Shown here one piece after another: positions 6,847 to 13,509 of a DNA stretch of 30,122 bases (positions are counted from its first letter, which is position 1; each line of letters begins with the position of its first letter). The position numbers and the translations under genes are program-made. Origin of the DNA: a virus; the IMG/VR virus record IMGVR_UViG_3300040788_000016, positions 1-30,122 of that record; one strand, given 5' to 3'. The notes below the pieces were generated by a model. The model ran no database searches. It saw only the letters and a list, made by a program, of their open reading frames with translations, and was not told where the DNA came from.

Positions 6847-7371
6847 TCAGCGGATGCGCAGGTGAACGCCGCGGTCGCCGTAGTGGGCGAACGGCAGGCT
6901 GGCGCCCGAGTCAAGGGCGTTGCGGATGAGTTCCTGGTCGGGCTTCGGCGGCGGCTGCACCGTGAACTCGGCAGGCACATCGCCGGTGATCTCAAGCGGC
7001 GGCTTGCCGCCGTTGGCCGTGATGGCGAGCGTGCGGACCCGGCCGGCCTTGTCGGCGCCGATCCGCTGCAGCTGCTGGAGGACGTAGCCCTTGAGCCACG
7101 CCTGCCGGTTGGCGAGCGTGCGGGCCTTGCTCGATAGGCCGGCCGCCTCGTCTTTGATCGCCCGCTCCCGCAGTTGCATGTCGCGCAGCACGGCGGCGAT
7201 GCCGTCGGCCTTGTCGTCCAGCTTGGCGTCGGCGGCGGTGAAGAGTTGACCGACGTACTCGGCGACCGCCTCACGGTCCTCTTCTCCGGAACCGTCAGCG
7301 ATGGCGGCGTCCTCCATGAGTTGCTCGATGCGAGCGAACTCCTCCGCGATGTCGATCAGTCGGTCAGGCAT
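6847..7371 (-). CDS. Siphovirus Gp157-like protein
   Basis: A 174-residue protein, helical in its first ~100 residues. It contains the family pattern DDKADGIAAVLRDMQ, then a long helix (RERAIKDEAAGLSSKARTL, WLKGYVLQQLQ), a short beta section (RTLAITANGGKPPLEI) and the typical ending PKPDQELIRNALDSG...HLRIR. The family is common in phage recombination/replication modules next to annealases and was linked to phage resistance in Streptococcus; its molecular role is not established. Start ATG with AGGAG just upstream, 7 bases after the ERF gene stop, so the two are co-transcribed. Confidence 0.85.
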   Translation of the reverse strand: MPDRLIDIAEEFARIEQLMEDAAIADGSGEEDREAVAEYVGQLFTAADAKLDDKADGIAAVLRDMQLRERAIKDEAAGLSSKARTLANRQAWLKGYVLQQLQRIGADKAGRVRTLAITANGGKPPLEITGDVPAEFTVQPPPKPDQELIRNALDSGASLPFAHYGDRGVHLRIR

Positions 7372-7378
7372 AGCTCTC

Positions 7379-8374
7379 CTAGAAGGGGATTTCGTCGGAC
7401 GGGATCAGCTGCTGGACGGCGTTGCTGTTTTTGCCGAGACGCGCGTAAGTGATGTCGAACTGTGTGCCGGTGCCAGCGTGCTTCTCGGCCTCGGCGGCAA
7501 GGCCGGGGTCGTAGGTGCCCCAGCCGCCCTCGACCGGCTCGCTCAAGCCGGCGATTTTGAGCCGCCAGACATCGCGGCCGTCGTCGGTCTTGACTTGCTC
7601 GACGCCCTCGATGACACCCTGCACGGTCTTCGGGGTGGGCCGCTCATCGGCAGGGTCGGCGTCGCCCTGCGGCTCGTCGCCGGCGGCGGGCTGGACGCCT
7701 TCGAGGTCGTGGTACTTGCCCTTCTTGGCGATGGTCAGGCGGGCGTCTTGGCCCTCAAGCTGCTTCGCCGCCTCGCCAATCTCACTGTTGAAGGTGGATA
7801 CCCAGCCGCCCTCGATCTTCACCCCGTAGCGTTTCCAAGCCTCGCCGTCCTTCTCGCCGGTCTTGACCTCGACCTTCTGGATGGTGTGGACGCCGCTGGC
7901 GAGCTCGCCGCTCGGCTTCTGTGCCTGGCCGTTGGCTGCCGGCTGGCTCTCGCGGGCCGGGGCCGACTTCTGGGCCCGTTGCCCGTCGTCGTCATCCTCG
8001 GGGGCAATGCCGAGCGTCGCGCAGAGGTCGTAGCGACGCCCGTAGGTCAGGCTGGAGCCGATGTCCTGCGGCTTGCCGCCCGCCGGCATCCACAGCCCCG
8101 GCGAATCGACGTAGGCCCCGCTGGCGTGGCACAGCCGGGTGCGGATCAGGATGCCGCCGTTGTCCGGCTGTTGAAACTGCATGACCGCCAGCCCGTGGGC
8201 GGCGAGGCGAGGCTGCACCACCTTGAGGATGTCGGCCAGGTCGGCGTAGCGGTAGCTGTACGTCCCCGCGTTGGCCTCCCTGTTCTTCGGGACATCCCAG
8301 CCGTCGGCGGTGGCGGCGGCGAGCGCCTCGAACAGCGGGGCGAGGCTGGGTTGGTTGGTGTCTTCGTCGGGCAC
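7379..8374 (-). CDS. ERF-family single-strand annealing protein with OB-like repeats
   Basis: A 331-residue protein. The N-terminal ~130 residues are an ERF recombinase core: YSYRYADLADILKVVQPRL, then LTYGRRYDLCATLGIAPEDD. ERF proteins anneal complementary single strands in phage recombination and genome circularisation. The C-terminal half contains two similar beta-rich segments (about 160-230 and 247-325), each with V-x-x-V-E, a DG-x-x-W and a GGW motif, which look like tandem OB-type units. The last residues, SDEIPF, resemble the acidic tip of bacterial SSB. The start is GTG at 8374, supported by AGGAG 6-7 bases upstream. A terminator-like hairpin lies just ahead of it. Confidence 0.86.
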   Translation of the reverse strand: MPDEDTNQPSLAPLFEALAAATADGWDVPKNREANAGTYSYRYADLADILKVVQPRLAAHGLAVMQFQQPDNGGILIRTRLCHASGAYVDSPGLWMPAGGKPQDIGSSLTYGRRYDLCATLGIAPEDDDDGQRAQKSAPARESQPAANGQAQKPSGELASGVHTIQKVEVKTGEKDGEAWKRYGVKIEGGWVSTFNSEIGEAAKQLEGQDARLTIAKKGKYHDLEGVQPAAGDEPQGDADPADERPTPKTVQGVIEGVEQVKTDDGRDVWRLKIAGLSEPVEGGWGTYDPGLAAEAEKHAGTGTQFDITYARLGKNSNAVQQLIPSDEIPF

Positions 8375-8396
8375 GCCGGTCTCCTATGGGCGGTGC

Positions 8397-8428
8397 GAAA
8401 ACACCCCCGGCCCGCGAGGGGCCGAGGG
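8397..8428 (-). terminator. Intrinsic terminator or attenuator ahead of the ERF gene
   Basis: On the minus strand, a 10-bp stem (8428-8419 with 8413-8404, one U-G wobble) closes a 5-base loop and is followed by TGTTTT. This is the best rho-independent terminator in the window. It lies between two genes of the early operon, so it would uncouple the three short leading genes from the recombination/replication genes unless read through or antiterminated. Confidence 0.6.
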
Positions 8429-8440
8429 CGCAGGAGAAAG

Positions 8441-8641
8441 TCAGTTGGCCAGTCGGTCGGTCGCGGTCACGACCTCATTGATCCGGTCTTCCAGCAGCGT
8501 CGCGTAGCCGACGGCGGTGTTGACCAGGTGGGGCATGTCCGCGTCGTCGTCCGCCTGCTCGATGAGTGAGACCAGCACCTTTTCGGCGGTGCTGGTGAGG
8601 GCGTAGCGGCGGTCTGCAATAGCGCGTTCTGCGGCGGTCAT
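8441..8641 (-). CDS. Small early protein of unknown function
   Basis: A 66-residue, mostly helical protein (MTAAERAIADRRYALTS...VVTATDRLAN). The ATG at 8641 was chosen because AGGAG lies 7 bases upstream; a GTG one codon earlier would be too close to it. It is acidic in the middle (EQADDDAD). It is the last of three short genes between the early promoter and the terminator-like hairpin. No family recognised; early position suggests a host-takeover or regulatory role, which is inference. Confidence 0.6.
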   Translation of the reverse strand: MTAAERAIADRRYALTSTAEKVLVSLIEQADDDADMPHLVNTAVGYATLLEDRINEVVTATDRLAN

Positions 8642-8654
8642 CACAATTCTCCTG

Positions 8655-8855
8655 TCAGGGGGTCCGGGGGGTCATCAGGCGGTCGATCAGACGATCAGCC
8701 GCCACGTCAAGGCGTTCGGGGGTGTCCAGCAGGTCGGCGTCGATGAGTCGCCGCATCCGCTTGATCTCGGCGATGCTGTCGGGGCCCAGCGGCTTGCCAG
8801 TGAGCACGGCGTCCATCGCAGCGGCGGTGGCTTCGGCGGTGGTGAGGGGGATCAC
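8655..8855 (-). CDS. Small early protein of unknown function
   Basis: A 66-residue helical protein (IPLTTAEATAAAMDAVLTG...ADRLIDRLMTPRTP). The GTG start at 8855 overlaps the upstream stop as GTGA, as seen for other gene pairs here. It contains EIKRMRRLIDADLLDTPE, an amphipathic helix. No recognised domain. It is the second gene of the early transcript, downstream of the ribbon-helix-helix-like gene. Confidence 0.6.
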   Translation of the reverse strand: MIPLTTAEATAAAMDAVLTGKPLGPDSIAEIKRMRRLIDADLLDTPERLDVAADRLIDRLMTPRTP

Positions 8856-9058
8856 GCCGCACCGCCTTGAGGCTGGGCCTGCGCCGCGGCCGGTGTGTCC
8901 CCGGTGGACTGCGGGGCCCCATCGACGGCCAGCGTCAGGCCCCGGTCGTGGGCCATGCAGATGAGGTCAGCCACCGTTCGGCTGAAGTTGCATTCCATCC
9001 GCCGAGCCTCCGCCCGAGCGATCTGTTCAGCACGTCCGTGTAGGGCAACCGTCAGCAT
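8852..9058 (-). CDS. Ribbon-helix-helix-like regulator in the Cro position
   Basis: A 68-residue protein. A short strand LTVAL (2-6), a first helix RAEQIARAEARRM (9-21), a turn CNFS and a second helix RTVADLICMAHDRG (27-40) match the Arc/CopG/MetJ ribbon-helix-helix layout. The tail is Ala/Gln-rich. It is the first gene transcribed away from the CI-like repressor, the place usually held by Cro. A Cro-like role (repressing the repressor operon and itself) is inferred from position plus fold. No Shine-Dalgarno precedes the ATG; the predicted promoter would put the transcript start within about two bases of it, so the mRNA may be leaderless. Confidence 0.62.
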   Translation of the reverse strand: MLTVALHGRAEQIARAEARRMECNFSRTVADLICMAHDRGLTLAVDGAPQSTGDTPAAAQAQPQGGAA

Positions 9059-9066
9059 CGTTGGTC

Positions 9067-9094
9067 ACAATAACGACGATTCCAACGGTGTCAA
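9067..9094 (-). promoter_or_regulatory. Early (leftward) promoter
   Basis: A consensus -35 TTGACA (9094-9089) and a -10-like TATTGT (9072-9067) are 16 bases apart. Transcription would start at about 9060, two bases before the ATG at 9058, predicting a leaderless or nearly leaderless mRNA. Confidence 0.55.
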
Positions 9095-9149
9095 CGGTGA
9101 TTTCTGGTTTTGCTCAAAAAATATCTTGACGGTTCTGGTTCAACTGCTG

Positions 9150-9178
9150 TTGGCATCTCGTAATCCGTCACCCATACT
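9150..9178 (+). promoter_or_regulatory. Repressor (lysogenic) promoter
   Basis: TTGGCA (9150-9155) and CATACT (9173-9178) are separated by 17 bases. The expected start point, 7 bases after the -10, is the A of the repressor ATG at 9185. No Shine-Dalgarno precedes this ATG, so the message is probably leaderless, as for lambda cI made from PRM. Confidence 0.45.
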
Positions 9179-9184
9179 GTCCTT

Positions 9185-9874
9185 ATGAAGCTCCGGTCGG
9201 TCATCAGGAAATCTCGTCGTCGGGCGGGACTGACGCAGGAGCAGCTGGCGGCGAAGGCAGAGGTGTCTCTGTCAACGATTCGAGACATCGAAGCGGGCCG
9301 CTCCGCCACCCCCCATCAGGGCACGCTGACGGACATCGCCCAGGCGTTCGGCTACGGGACGTGGGAGGAGTTCCTCGCGGCGGAGGCGGGGGCGACGCCG
9401 TTCAGCCAGCAGGGCAAGCCCGGTGGGATGGTCCCGCTGTTCGAGCAGGTTCCCGCCGGCTCGGGGGACTACGACCCCGGCGCCGACGACAACCACCAGG
9501 GCGTGGAGTGGGTGCCGGCCAACCCCGCCAGCGCCCCGCCGGACGCCGCCGAGCGGATCACCTACGCGGTGAGGGTCGCGGGCACGTCGATGTCCCCGAT
9601 GTTCGAGCCGGGCGATGTCGTCTTCGTCTCACGCGACGCCCCGCACTTCGACGGCATGGCCGCGGTGTTCCGCACCCGCGACGGCGACTGCGGCCTCAAG
9701 CTGGTCCACGCCGAGGGCGAGGGGGACGACCAGGTACTGGTGATGACGCCCAAGAACCCCAACCACCCGGTCGTCCGCTATCCTCGGGCTGACCTGGTGC
9801 AGCTGGCTCGGGTGATGTGGCACACGCGGAAGGTGCCGGGGCCCGAGGGGATCACGCTCGGGGCGAGGCCGTGA
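9185..9874 (+). CDS. CI/LexA-like phage repressor (XRE HTH plus S24 peptidase)
   Basis: A 229-residue repressor. The N-terminal helix-turn-helix (RAGLTQEQLAAKAEVSLSTI, 13-32) binds operators. A linker leads to VPLFEQVPAG, with a candidate Ala91-Gly92 self-cleavage bond in the LexA-like position. The S24 domain then has GTSMSPMFEPGDVV with nucleophile Ser135, and CGLKLV with general-base Lys172. The complete dyad and scissile bond predict RecA-stimulated self-cleavage and hence SOS-inducible lysogeny. It is divergent from the early operon and is followed one base after its stop by two small membrane-protein genes, which are probably expressed with it in the lysogen. Confidence 0.92.
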   Translation: MKLRSVIRKSRRRAGLTQEQLAAKAEVSLSTIRDIEAGRSATPHQGTLTDIAQAFGYGTWEEFLAAEAGATPFSQQGKPGGMVPLFEQVPAGSGDYDPGADDNHQGVEWVPANPASAPPDAAERITYAVRVAGTSMSPMFEPGDVVFVSRDAPHFDGMAAVFRTRDGDCGLKLVHAEGEGDDQVLVMTPKNPNHPVVRYPRADLVQLARVMWHTRKVPGPEGITLGARP

Positions 9875-9875
9875 T

Positions 9876-10127
9876 ATGGCAGCAGTGACTTGTCAGCAGT
9901 GTGGCGGGCCGATGAAGAAGACGGCGACCAGTTCAGGCAACTGCCTCGGGCTCACCATCGCGTTGATCGTCTTTGTCGCCGGCCTGACCATCACGATCAC
10001 GACCTTCTGGACGATCATCGGGGCTGTCATCGGCATCCTGATGATGGTCGCGTCGCTGTTCATCGGCGGGAAGAAACAGAAGGTCTGGAAGTGCCGCAAG
10101 TGCGGCTATGTGTTCAACCGGGCGTGA
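9876..10127 (+). CDS. Two-TM membrane protein with split zinc ribbon
   Basis: An 83-residue protein. CQQC (6-9) at the N-terminus and CRKC (73-76) at the C-terminus flank two hydrophobic segments (about 24-41 and 44-66). Both Cys pairs would face the same side of the membrane, so they could form one zinc ribbon across the hairpin. It starts one base after the repressor stop and is followed by a second membrane protein. Expression from the repressor promoter in a lysogen suggests superinfection exclusion, immunity or lysogenic conversion; this is inference. No family recognised. Confidence 0.72.
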   Translation: MAAVTCQQCGGPMKKTATSSGNCLGLTIALIVFVAGLTITITTFWTIIGAVIGILMMVASLFIGGKKQKVWKCRKCGYVFNRA

Positions 10128-10129
10128 CC

Positions 10130-10486
10130 ATGGCTCACTGGATGCACGATGCGGGCGGTGGGCCAGCCGCGGAGGCCAAGCCGAGCAAGCCGGCCCCGGT
10201 GCCGCAGCAGCGGAACAAGCCTGCCGCTCGCAAGCCGGGCGGACCGACGCGGGTGGTCATCGCCAACCCAAACCGGTTCGCCATCCTGCTTACCTGCTGC
10301 ATCCTCGTGGCAAATGTGGTCGCCGGCGTTGTCTTCCTCACCTACGCCGAGTGGCGGATGATGCGGGTTGAGCGGGCGGCGGAACAGGCGAGGCTGGAGT
10401 ATCTGCGGGACGTAGACCGCGAGCTGGCGCGAGAGCTTGATCGGCTGCGAGAACTGCAGACGGAGATTGACCGGCTGGACTACTGA
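10130..10486 (+). CDS. Single-TM protein with C-terminal coiled coil
   Basis: A 118-residue protein. The first ~45 residues are Pro/Ala/Lys-rich and probably cytoplasmic. One transmembrane helix (FAILLTCCILVANVVAGVVF, about 50-69) follows, then a long charged helix with heptads (RVERAAEQARLEYLRDVDRE, and so on) predicted to be a coiled coil. ATG at 10130 was chosen because it lies three bases after the previous stop; a longer overlapping reading is a shadow of the previous gene. It is third in the repressor operon. Its stop overlaps the stop region of the convergent minus-strand gene by 7 bases. Candidate superinfection-exclusion partner of the zinc-ribbon protein; function unproven. Confidence 0.7.
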   Translation: MAHWMHDAGGGPAAEAKPSKPAPVPQQRNKPAARKPGGPTRVVIANPNRFAILLTCCILVANVVAGVVFLTYAEWRMMRVERAAEQARLEYLRDVDRELARELDRLRELQTEIDRLDY

Positions 10487-10752
10487 CGCCAGCCCAGCCA
10501 GCCATTGAGCCCCTCCCGCCTCATCGAGCACCCACACCCTCGCTTGCCCCTCATCCTCGCGACCCACTGCGCCAGCCCCTTGCCCTGCCCTAGCGTCACC
10601 ACGCCGATGATCCGCTCTACCAGGTCACCAAGCCCACGGAGCCGGCGGGGCCGGTAGCGGTCGCACGCGAGCCGGCACGTCCCGACGCTTGGGGTGCCGC
10701 CGTGGAGGCCAAGGGTGCAGCGGCGGCCATCATGGTGCTTGCAGTCGCTCAT
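10480..10752 (-). CDS. Small Cys-rich protein at the end of the tail operon
   Basis: A 90-residue protein. The N-terminus has paired cysteines (C4, C12, C26, C30 in DCKHHDGRRCTLG and GTCRLACDRY). The C-terminal half, RGLGDLVERI...GCGCSMRREGLN, resembles a short conserved tail (RGLGD...CGC..RR..LN) that I have seen on small uncharacterised phage proteins; this resemblance is from memory. It is the last gene of the structural operon, coupled to the preceding gene by ATGA, and runs into the repressor operon tail-to-tail. Function unknown. Confidence 0.7.
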   Translation of the reverse strand: MSDCKHHDGRRCTLGLHGGTPSVGTCRLACDRYRPRRLRGLGDLVERIIGVVTLGQGKGLAQWVARMRGKRGCGCSMRREGLNGWLGWRQ

Positions 10753-11672
10753 CCGATCACCACCGTCGGGTCGGCCCCGCCGTCATCGCCGCCCCAGTCA
10801 TCCAACTCCCAAGCGGTGTCCATCGGGCAGCAGACGGTTGGGTCAGCGGGATACCCCGTAATAAAGCTAGCTTGTCCACTGCTGACATGAATGCTATACG
10901 CGCCGACGGATATATAGGGGTCGGCTCCGATCACAGTCTGATACCCCTCACCAGTATCTAAACGTGGCACGGCATACGTCCCATCAAGATCACCGTGATT
11001 GGCGATGGTCACTGCGATGCTGCTGGGGCAGCATGACCCCTCGCTATCGGGTGCCTCTGGGGAGCAGTCGCCGTTGACGCATTTGCAACAGTCGTTGTTG
11101 TTCAGTCCGCCGGTAAAGTCATAACCGAAAGCACTGATGTCAAAAACTCCGCAGGTGGACGCTCTTACTATCTGATTGCCGTCATCCCCGGTTCGATACA
11201 ACACCAGCGTCTCTACCCAGTAGCCTTGCTCGGGTGGACCTCCGCCTGTCTCCCAGTAGTAGCCGATGGCGGTGACGCCCCAAGGATTCTGCTGTCCTCC
11301 GCATAGATAATCGACTCCGACTGACAGATAGTGGTCTTCCCCGTTGTGCTGGAAGATGGGGCTGCTGACCTCCCAACCAAGGGCAGAGACATTATTCTGG
11401 AAGACGCCCGCCGGCATCGCTGACGTATCAAGAGCATTGTGTTGGGTAACTAGCTTGTCATACAGCCCGCCGTCTCCAAACAGGGCTAAGGTCGGTTTGG
11501 TCAGGTTCAACTTGCTCTGATCGCTAAAGCAGCACCCGCCGCACTTGACGCAGGTGTGGCTTGGGCCGGCCCCGCAGTCGCAGCTGAACGCAGGCCTTGC
11601 CGCCCCCGCGTCGTCACAGAACAGGGGCCGCTTGACACCATCTATATCAATGAAGCGTGGGAGGCGGCTCAC
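10749..11672 (-). CDS. Cys-rich putative tail protein
   Basis: A 307-residue protein with Cys clusters near the N-terminus (CDCGAGPSHTCVKCGGCC, about 31-48), in the middle (CCKCVNGDC) and at SCCPSS and CCPMD. The rest is beta-rich with many Gly, Asn and aromatic residues, typical of tail tip or fibre domains. The GTG start at 11672 overlaps the previous stop as GTGA. Its place downstream of the tape measure suggests a distal tail or receptor-binding part. No family recognised. Local GC is lower than in the flanking modules. Confidence 0.68.
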   Translation of the reverse strand: MSRLPRFIDIDGVKRPLFCDDAGAARPAFSCDCGAGPSHTCVKCGGCCFSDQSKLNLTKPTLALFGDGGLYDKLVTQHNALDTSAMPAGVFQNNVSALGWEVSSPIFQHNGEDHYLSVGVDYLCGGQQNPWGVTAIGYYWETGGGPPEQGYWVETLVLYRTGDDGNQIVRASTCGVFDISAFGYDFTGGLNNNDCCKCVNGDCSPEAPDSEGSCCPSSIAVTIANHGDLDGTYAVPRLDTGEGYQTVIGADPYISVGAYSIHVSSGQASFITGYPADPTVCCPMDTAWELDDWGGDDGGADPTVVIG

Positions 11673-12661
11673 GATCCACTCCCGCTTACGCCCTCACAGT
11701 CGTAGAAGTCGATGGCCCCGCCGGCCCCGGCGTTGGCGTCGAGCACCTTAGCCGTTGTCGTTCCGTAGGTAAGCCGGCCATTGGTGCTGTCCCAGCTGAT
11801 CCCGGTCACGGCGGTCATCGACTCCAGCGGGATCGTCACCGCGACCTGCTCCGGGTTCTCGCCTCGGATGCGGCCGGAGTTGTCCACCGACAGCGGCTTG
11901 ACCTTGATATCAATCCCGCTGCTACCGACCTCCACCGACGAGAGGACGTTATAGATAGCGGCCTCATCGAGTGGTTGGTTGAGGCGGAGCGCGTAGGTGT
12001 CGTTGCCAAGGCTCTGGATCGTTAGGTGGCCGGGGTTGCTGCCGTTTGGGTCTGCGGCTTGCATCGCCAGCTTAATGATCTCGCCGAACAGCCGATTGAT
12101 ATGACCGTTGGTGGTGCCGTCGCGGCTGGCGCTATAGAACCTAATCTCACCATCTTGACCTTTGACGCGGGTGACGGTGGTGTCAGCGTAAGGCTCACCA
12201 TCTTCCGCCGACCACTCCGCAGGGTCCGCCGCCCACGTGTCCGCTCGCAACTGCTTGGCTGTGATATCGTCGCTGTTGAGTCCTACATAATCAGAGAACA
12301 CCCACCGGCCATCATTGGCCAGCGGCGGGAGGTAGACGCGGTGCACCACTTTGTCGTGATCGACGGCGAGGCCGACACGGCCGCTGACCTCTGCCAACTC
12401 TGGTAGGGCATCCGATGCGGTTCCGCCCCAGGTCCGGCCGCTAGGTGTGTCGACCCACTCGCCGGCGGAGTCATCCCACTGGACCTCTACCGCCTGATAC
12501 AGCCCCTCTGACGCTCCGGCGGCGGTGAGGCGGGCGTACACCCCCTGATCGCTCGCGGCTGTCTCGCGGCCACTCGGGGCGTCTACACGGCGTCGCTGGG
12601 CCTCGGTGTGCTCGACGCTCCGGCGGACACGCTCGATAGATCGTGGGGTGAGTCCTGGCAT
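11669..12661 (-). CDS. Putative tail structural protein
   Basis: A 330-residue protein. A short helical N-terminus (TPRSIERVRRSVEHTEAQRR) leads into an alternating beta-rich sequence with Thr/Gly/Asp content typical of phage tail or baseplate components. The C-terminus ends Gly/Ser-rich (YDCEGVSGSGS). There are no catalytic motifs. It lies two bases after the preceding stop and overlaps the next gene. Third from last in the tail operon, so a tail-tip or fibre-attachment role is plausible but not shown. Confidence 0.68.
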   Translation of the reverse strand: MPGLTPRSIERVRRSVEHTEAQRRRVDAPSGRETAASDQGVYARLTAAGASEGLYQAVEVQWDDSAGEWVDTPSGRTWGGTASDALPELAEVSGRVGLAVDHDKVVHRVYLPPLANDGRWVFSDYVGLNSDDITAKQLRADTWAADPAEWSAEDGEPYADTTVTRVKGQDGEIRFYSASRDGTTNGHINRLFGEIIKLAMQAADPNGSNPGHLTIQSLGNDTYALRLNQPLDEAAIYNVLSSVEVGSSGIDIKVKPLSVDNSGRIRGENPEQVAVTIPLESMTAVTGISWDSTNGRLTYGTTTAKVLDANAGAGGAIDFYDCEGVSGSGS

Positions 12662-12663
12662 AC

Positions 12664-13509
12664 TTAGAAGCTCGGGAACACAACAGCCTCATACGGCTTG
12701 CGGGTCAGTTCAGCGGGGGCGTCAGTGGCTGCCGCCTTCGCTCCGCCGGCACCATCGAGCGGCCAGTCATCCTCGACCTGCCGCCCCTGGGCATCGCGGA
12801 TCGGGATGCGATTATCACCGTTAAGCTCGGATCGGCCTTGATCGGGATACACAAGGTCCCAGCCGTCCGCCTTCTTGAGGATGTCGATAGATTCCGTCCA
12901 GTACGACACGCCGTTGTCCTGGTGGGGACCGTCGGCGGTCCACGACTTGATGAGCAAGCGGCGGGCGTTGTAGGTCACGCCGTTGATGGTCACGTTGCCG
13001 CTGTTGATCTTGCGTCGAAAGCCGGTAGCCGTCTGGTCGTTGAAGCTCGCGACGTTGCGGCGGACACGGATCAGGCCGTCACCGCCGAGCCGGGTGGGCA
13101 ATGTCTGGGGCGGCACGCCGGCGGAGTTCGTCACTGGCTCGCCCTCAACATCGACCGCGTACGCTTCGTCGGTCGGGTCATCGGGGTAGCTATAGACCGC
13201 AGGCCGAGCGAGCGGGTCTTCATCCTCTTGGTCTTCACTACTGTCGGCCGTGCGGTACTGGACTTCAACGTTAAAGACCTTGGGGCCAGCTTTGGAGTCG
13301 GCTGGGGTGGCATTTAGATCGCGTGCGTAGATGAGCTTGCCGCTCATCGTCTTGGTCGTGCCATAGGTTGGTAGGCCAGCCCCGCCGATGGCGACCTCCG
13401 CCCCGTCGGTCAGGTCGTCGCAGATCACTAGCCACGTCTCATATAGCTCCGGCCCGTCCTTGGTGCGGCGGGCGCGGCTGCTGTGCTTGCTTACCTTGAT
13501 AACACTCAC
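12664..13509 (-). CDS. Putative distal tail protein
   Basis: A 281-residue protein directly downstream of the tape measure, the position often held by the distal tail protein. The GTG start at 13509 overlaps the tape-measure stop as GTGA. Content is mixed beta (KLIYARDLNATPAD, FNVEVQYRTADSS, NVTINGVTYNARRLL) with an acidic loop (SEDQEDEDP) near residue 95. I do not recognise a named family, so 'distal tail' rests on gene order only. Confidence 0.68.
   Translation of the reverse strand: MSVIKVSKHSSRARRTKDGPELYETWLVICDDLTDGAEVAIGGAGLPTYGTTKTMSGKLIYARDLNATPADSKAGPKVFNVEVQYRTADSSEDQEDEDPLARPAVYSYPDDPTDEAYAVDVEGEPVTNSAGVPPQTLPTRLGGDGLIRVRRNVASFNDQTATGFRRKINSGNVTINGVTYNARRLLIKSWTADGPHQDNGVSYWTESIDILKKADGWDLVYPDQGRSELNGDNRIPIRDAQGRQVEDDWPLDGAGGAKAAATDAPAELTRKPYEAVVFPSF

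Larger units (their letters stand above)
9059..9184. promoter_or_regulatory. Immunity-region intergenic with candidate operators
   Basis: A 126-base AT-rich stretch separates the repressor (plus) from the early operon (minus). It holds two divergent promoters and repeated CAAC/GTTG elements: a direct repeat CAACGGTG at 9083-9090 and 9092-9099, overlapping the early -35, and an inverted CAACTGCTGTTG at 9141-9152, overlapping the repressor -35. These are candidate binding sites for the repressor and the Cro-position protein. The operator assignment is inference from position and symmetry. Confidence 0.5.

Noticed and set aside
7301-8569. Plus-strand open frame of 422 codons opposite ERF and Gp157
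   Set aside because: Shadow in GC-rich DNA; it crosses the terminator and two real minus-strand genes.
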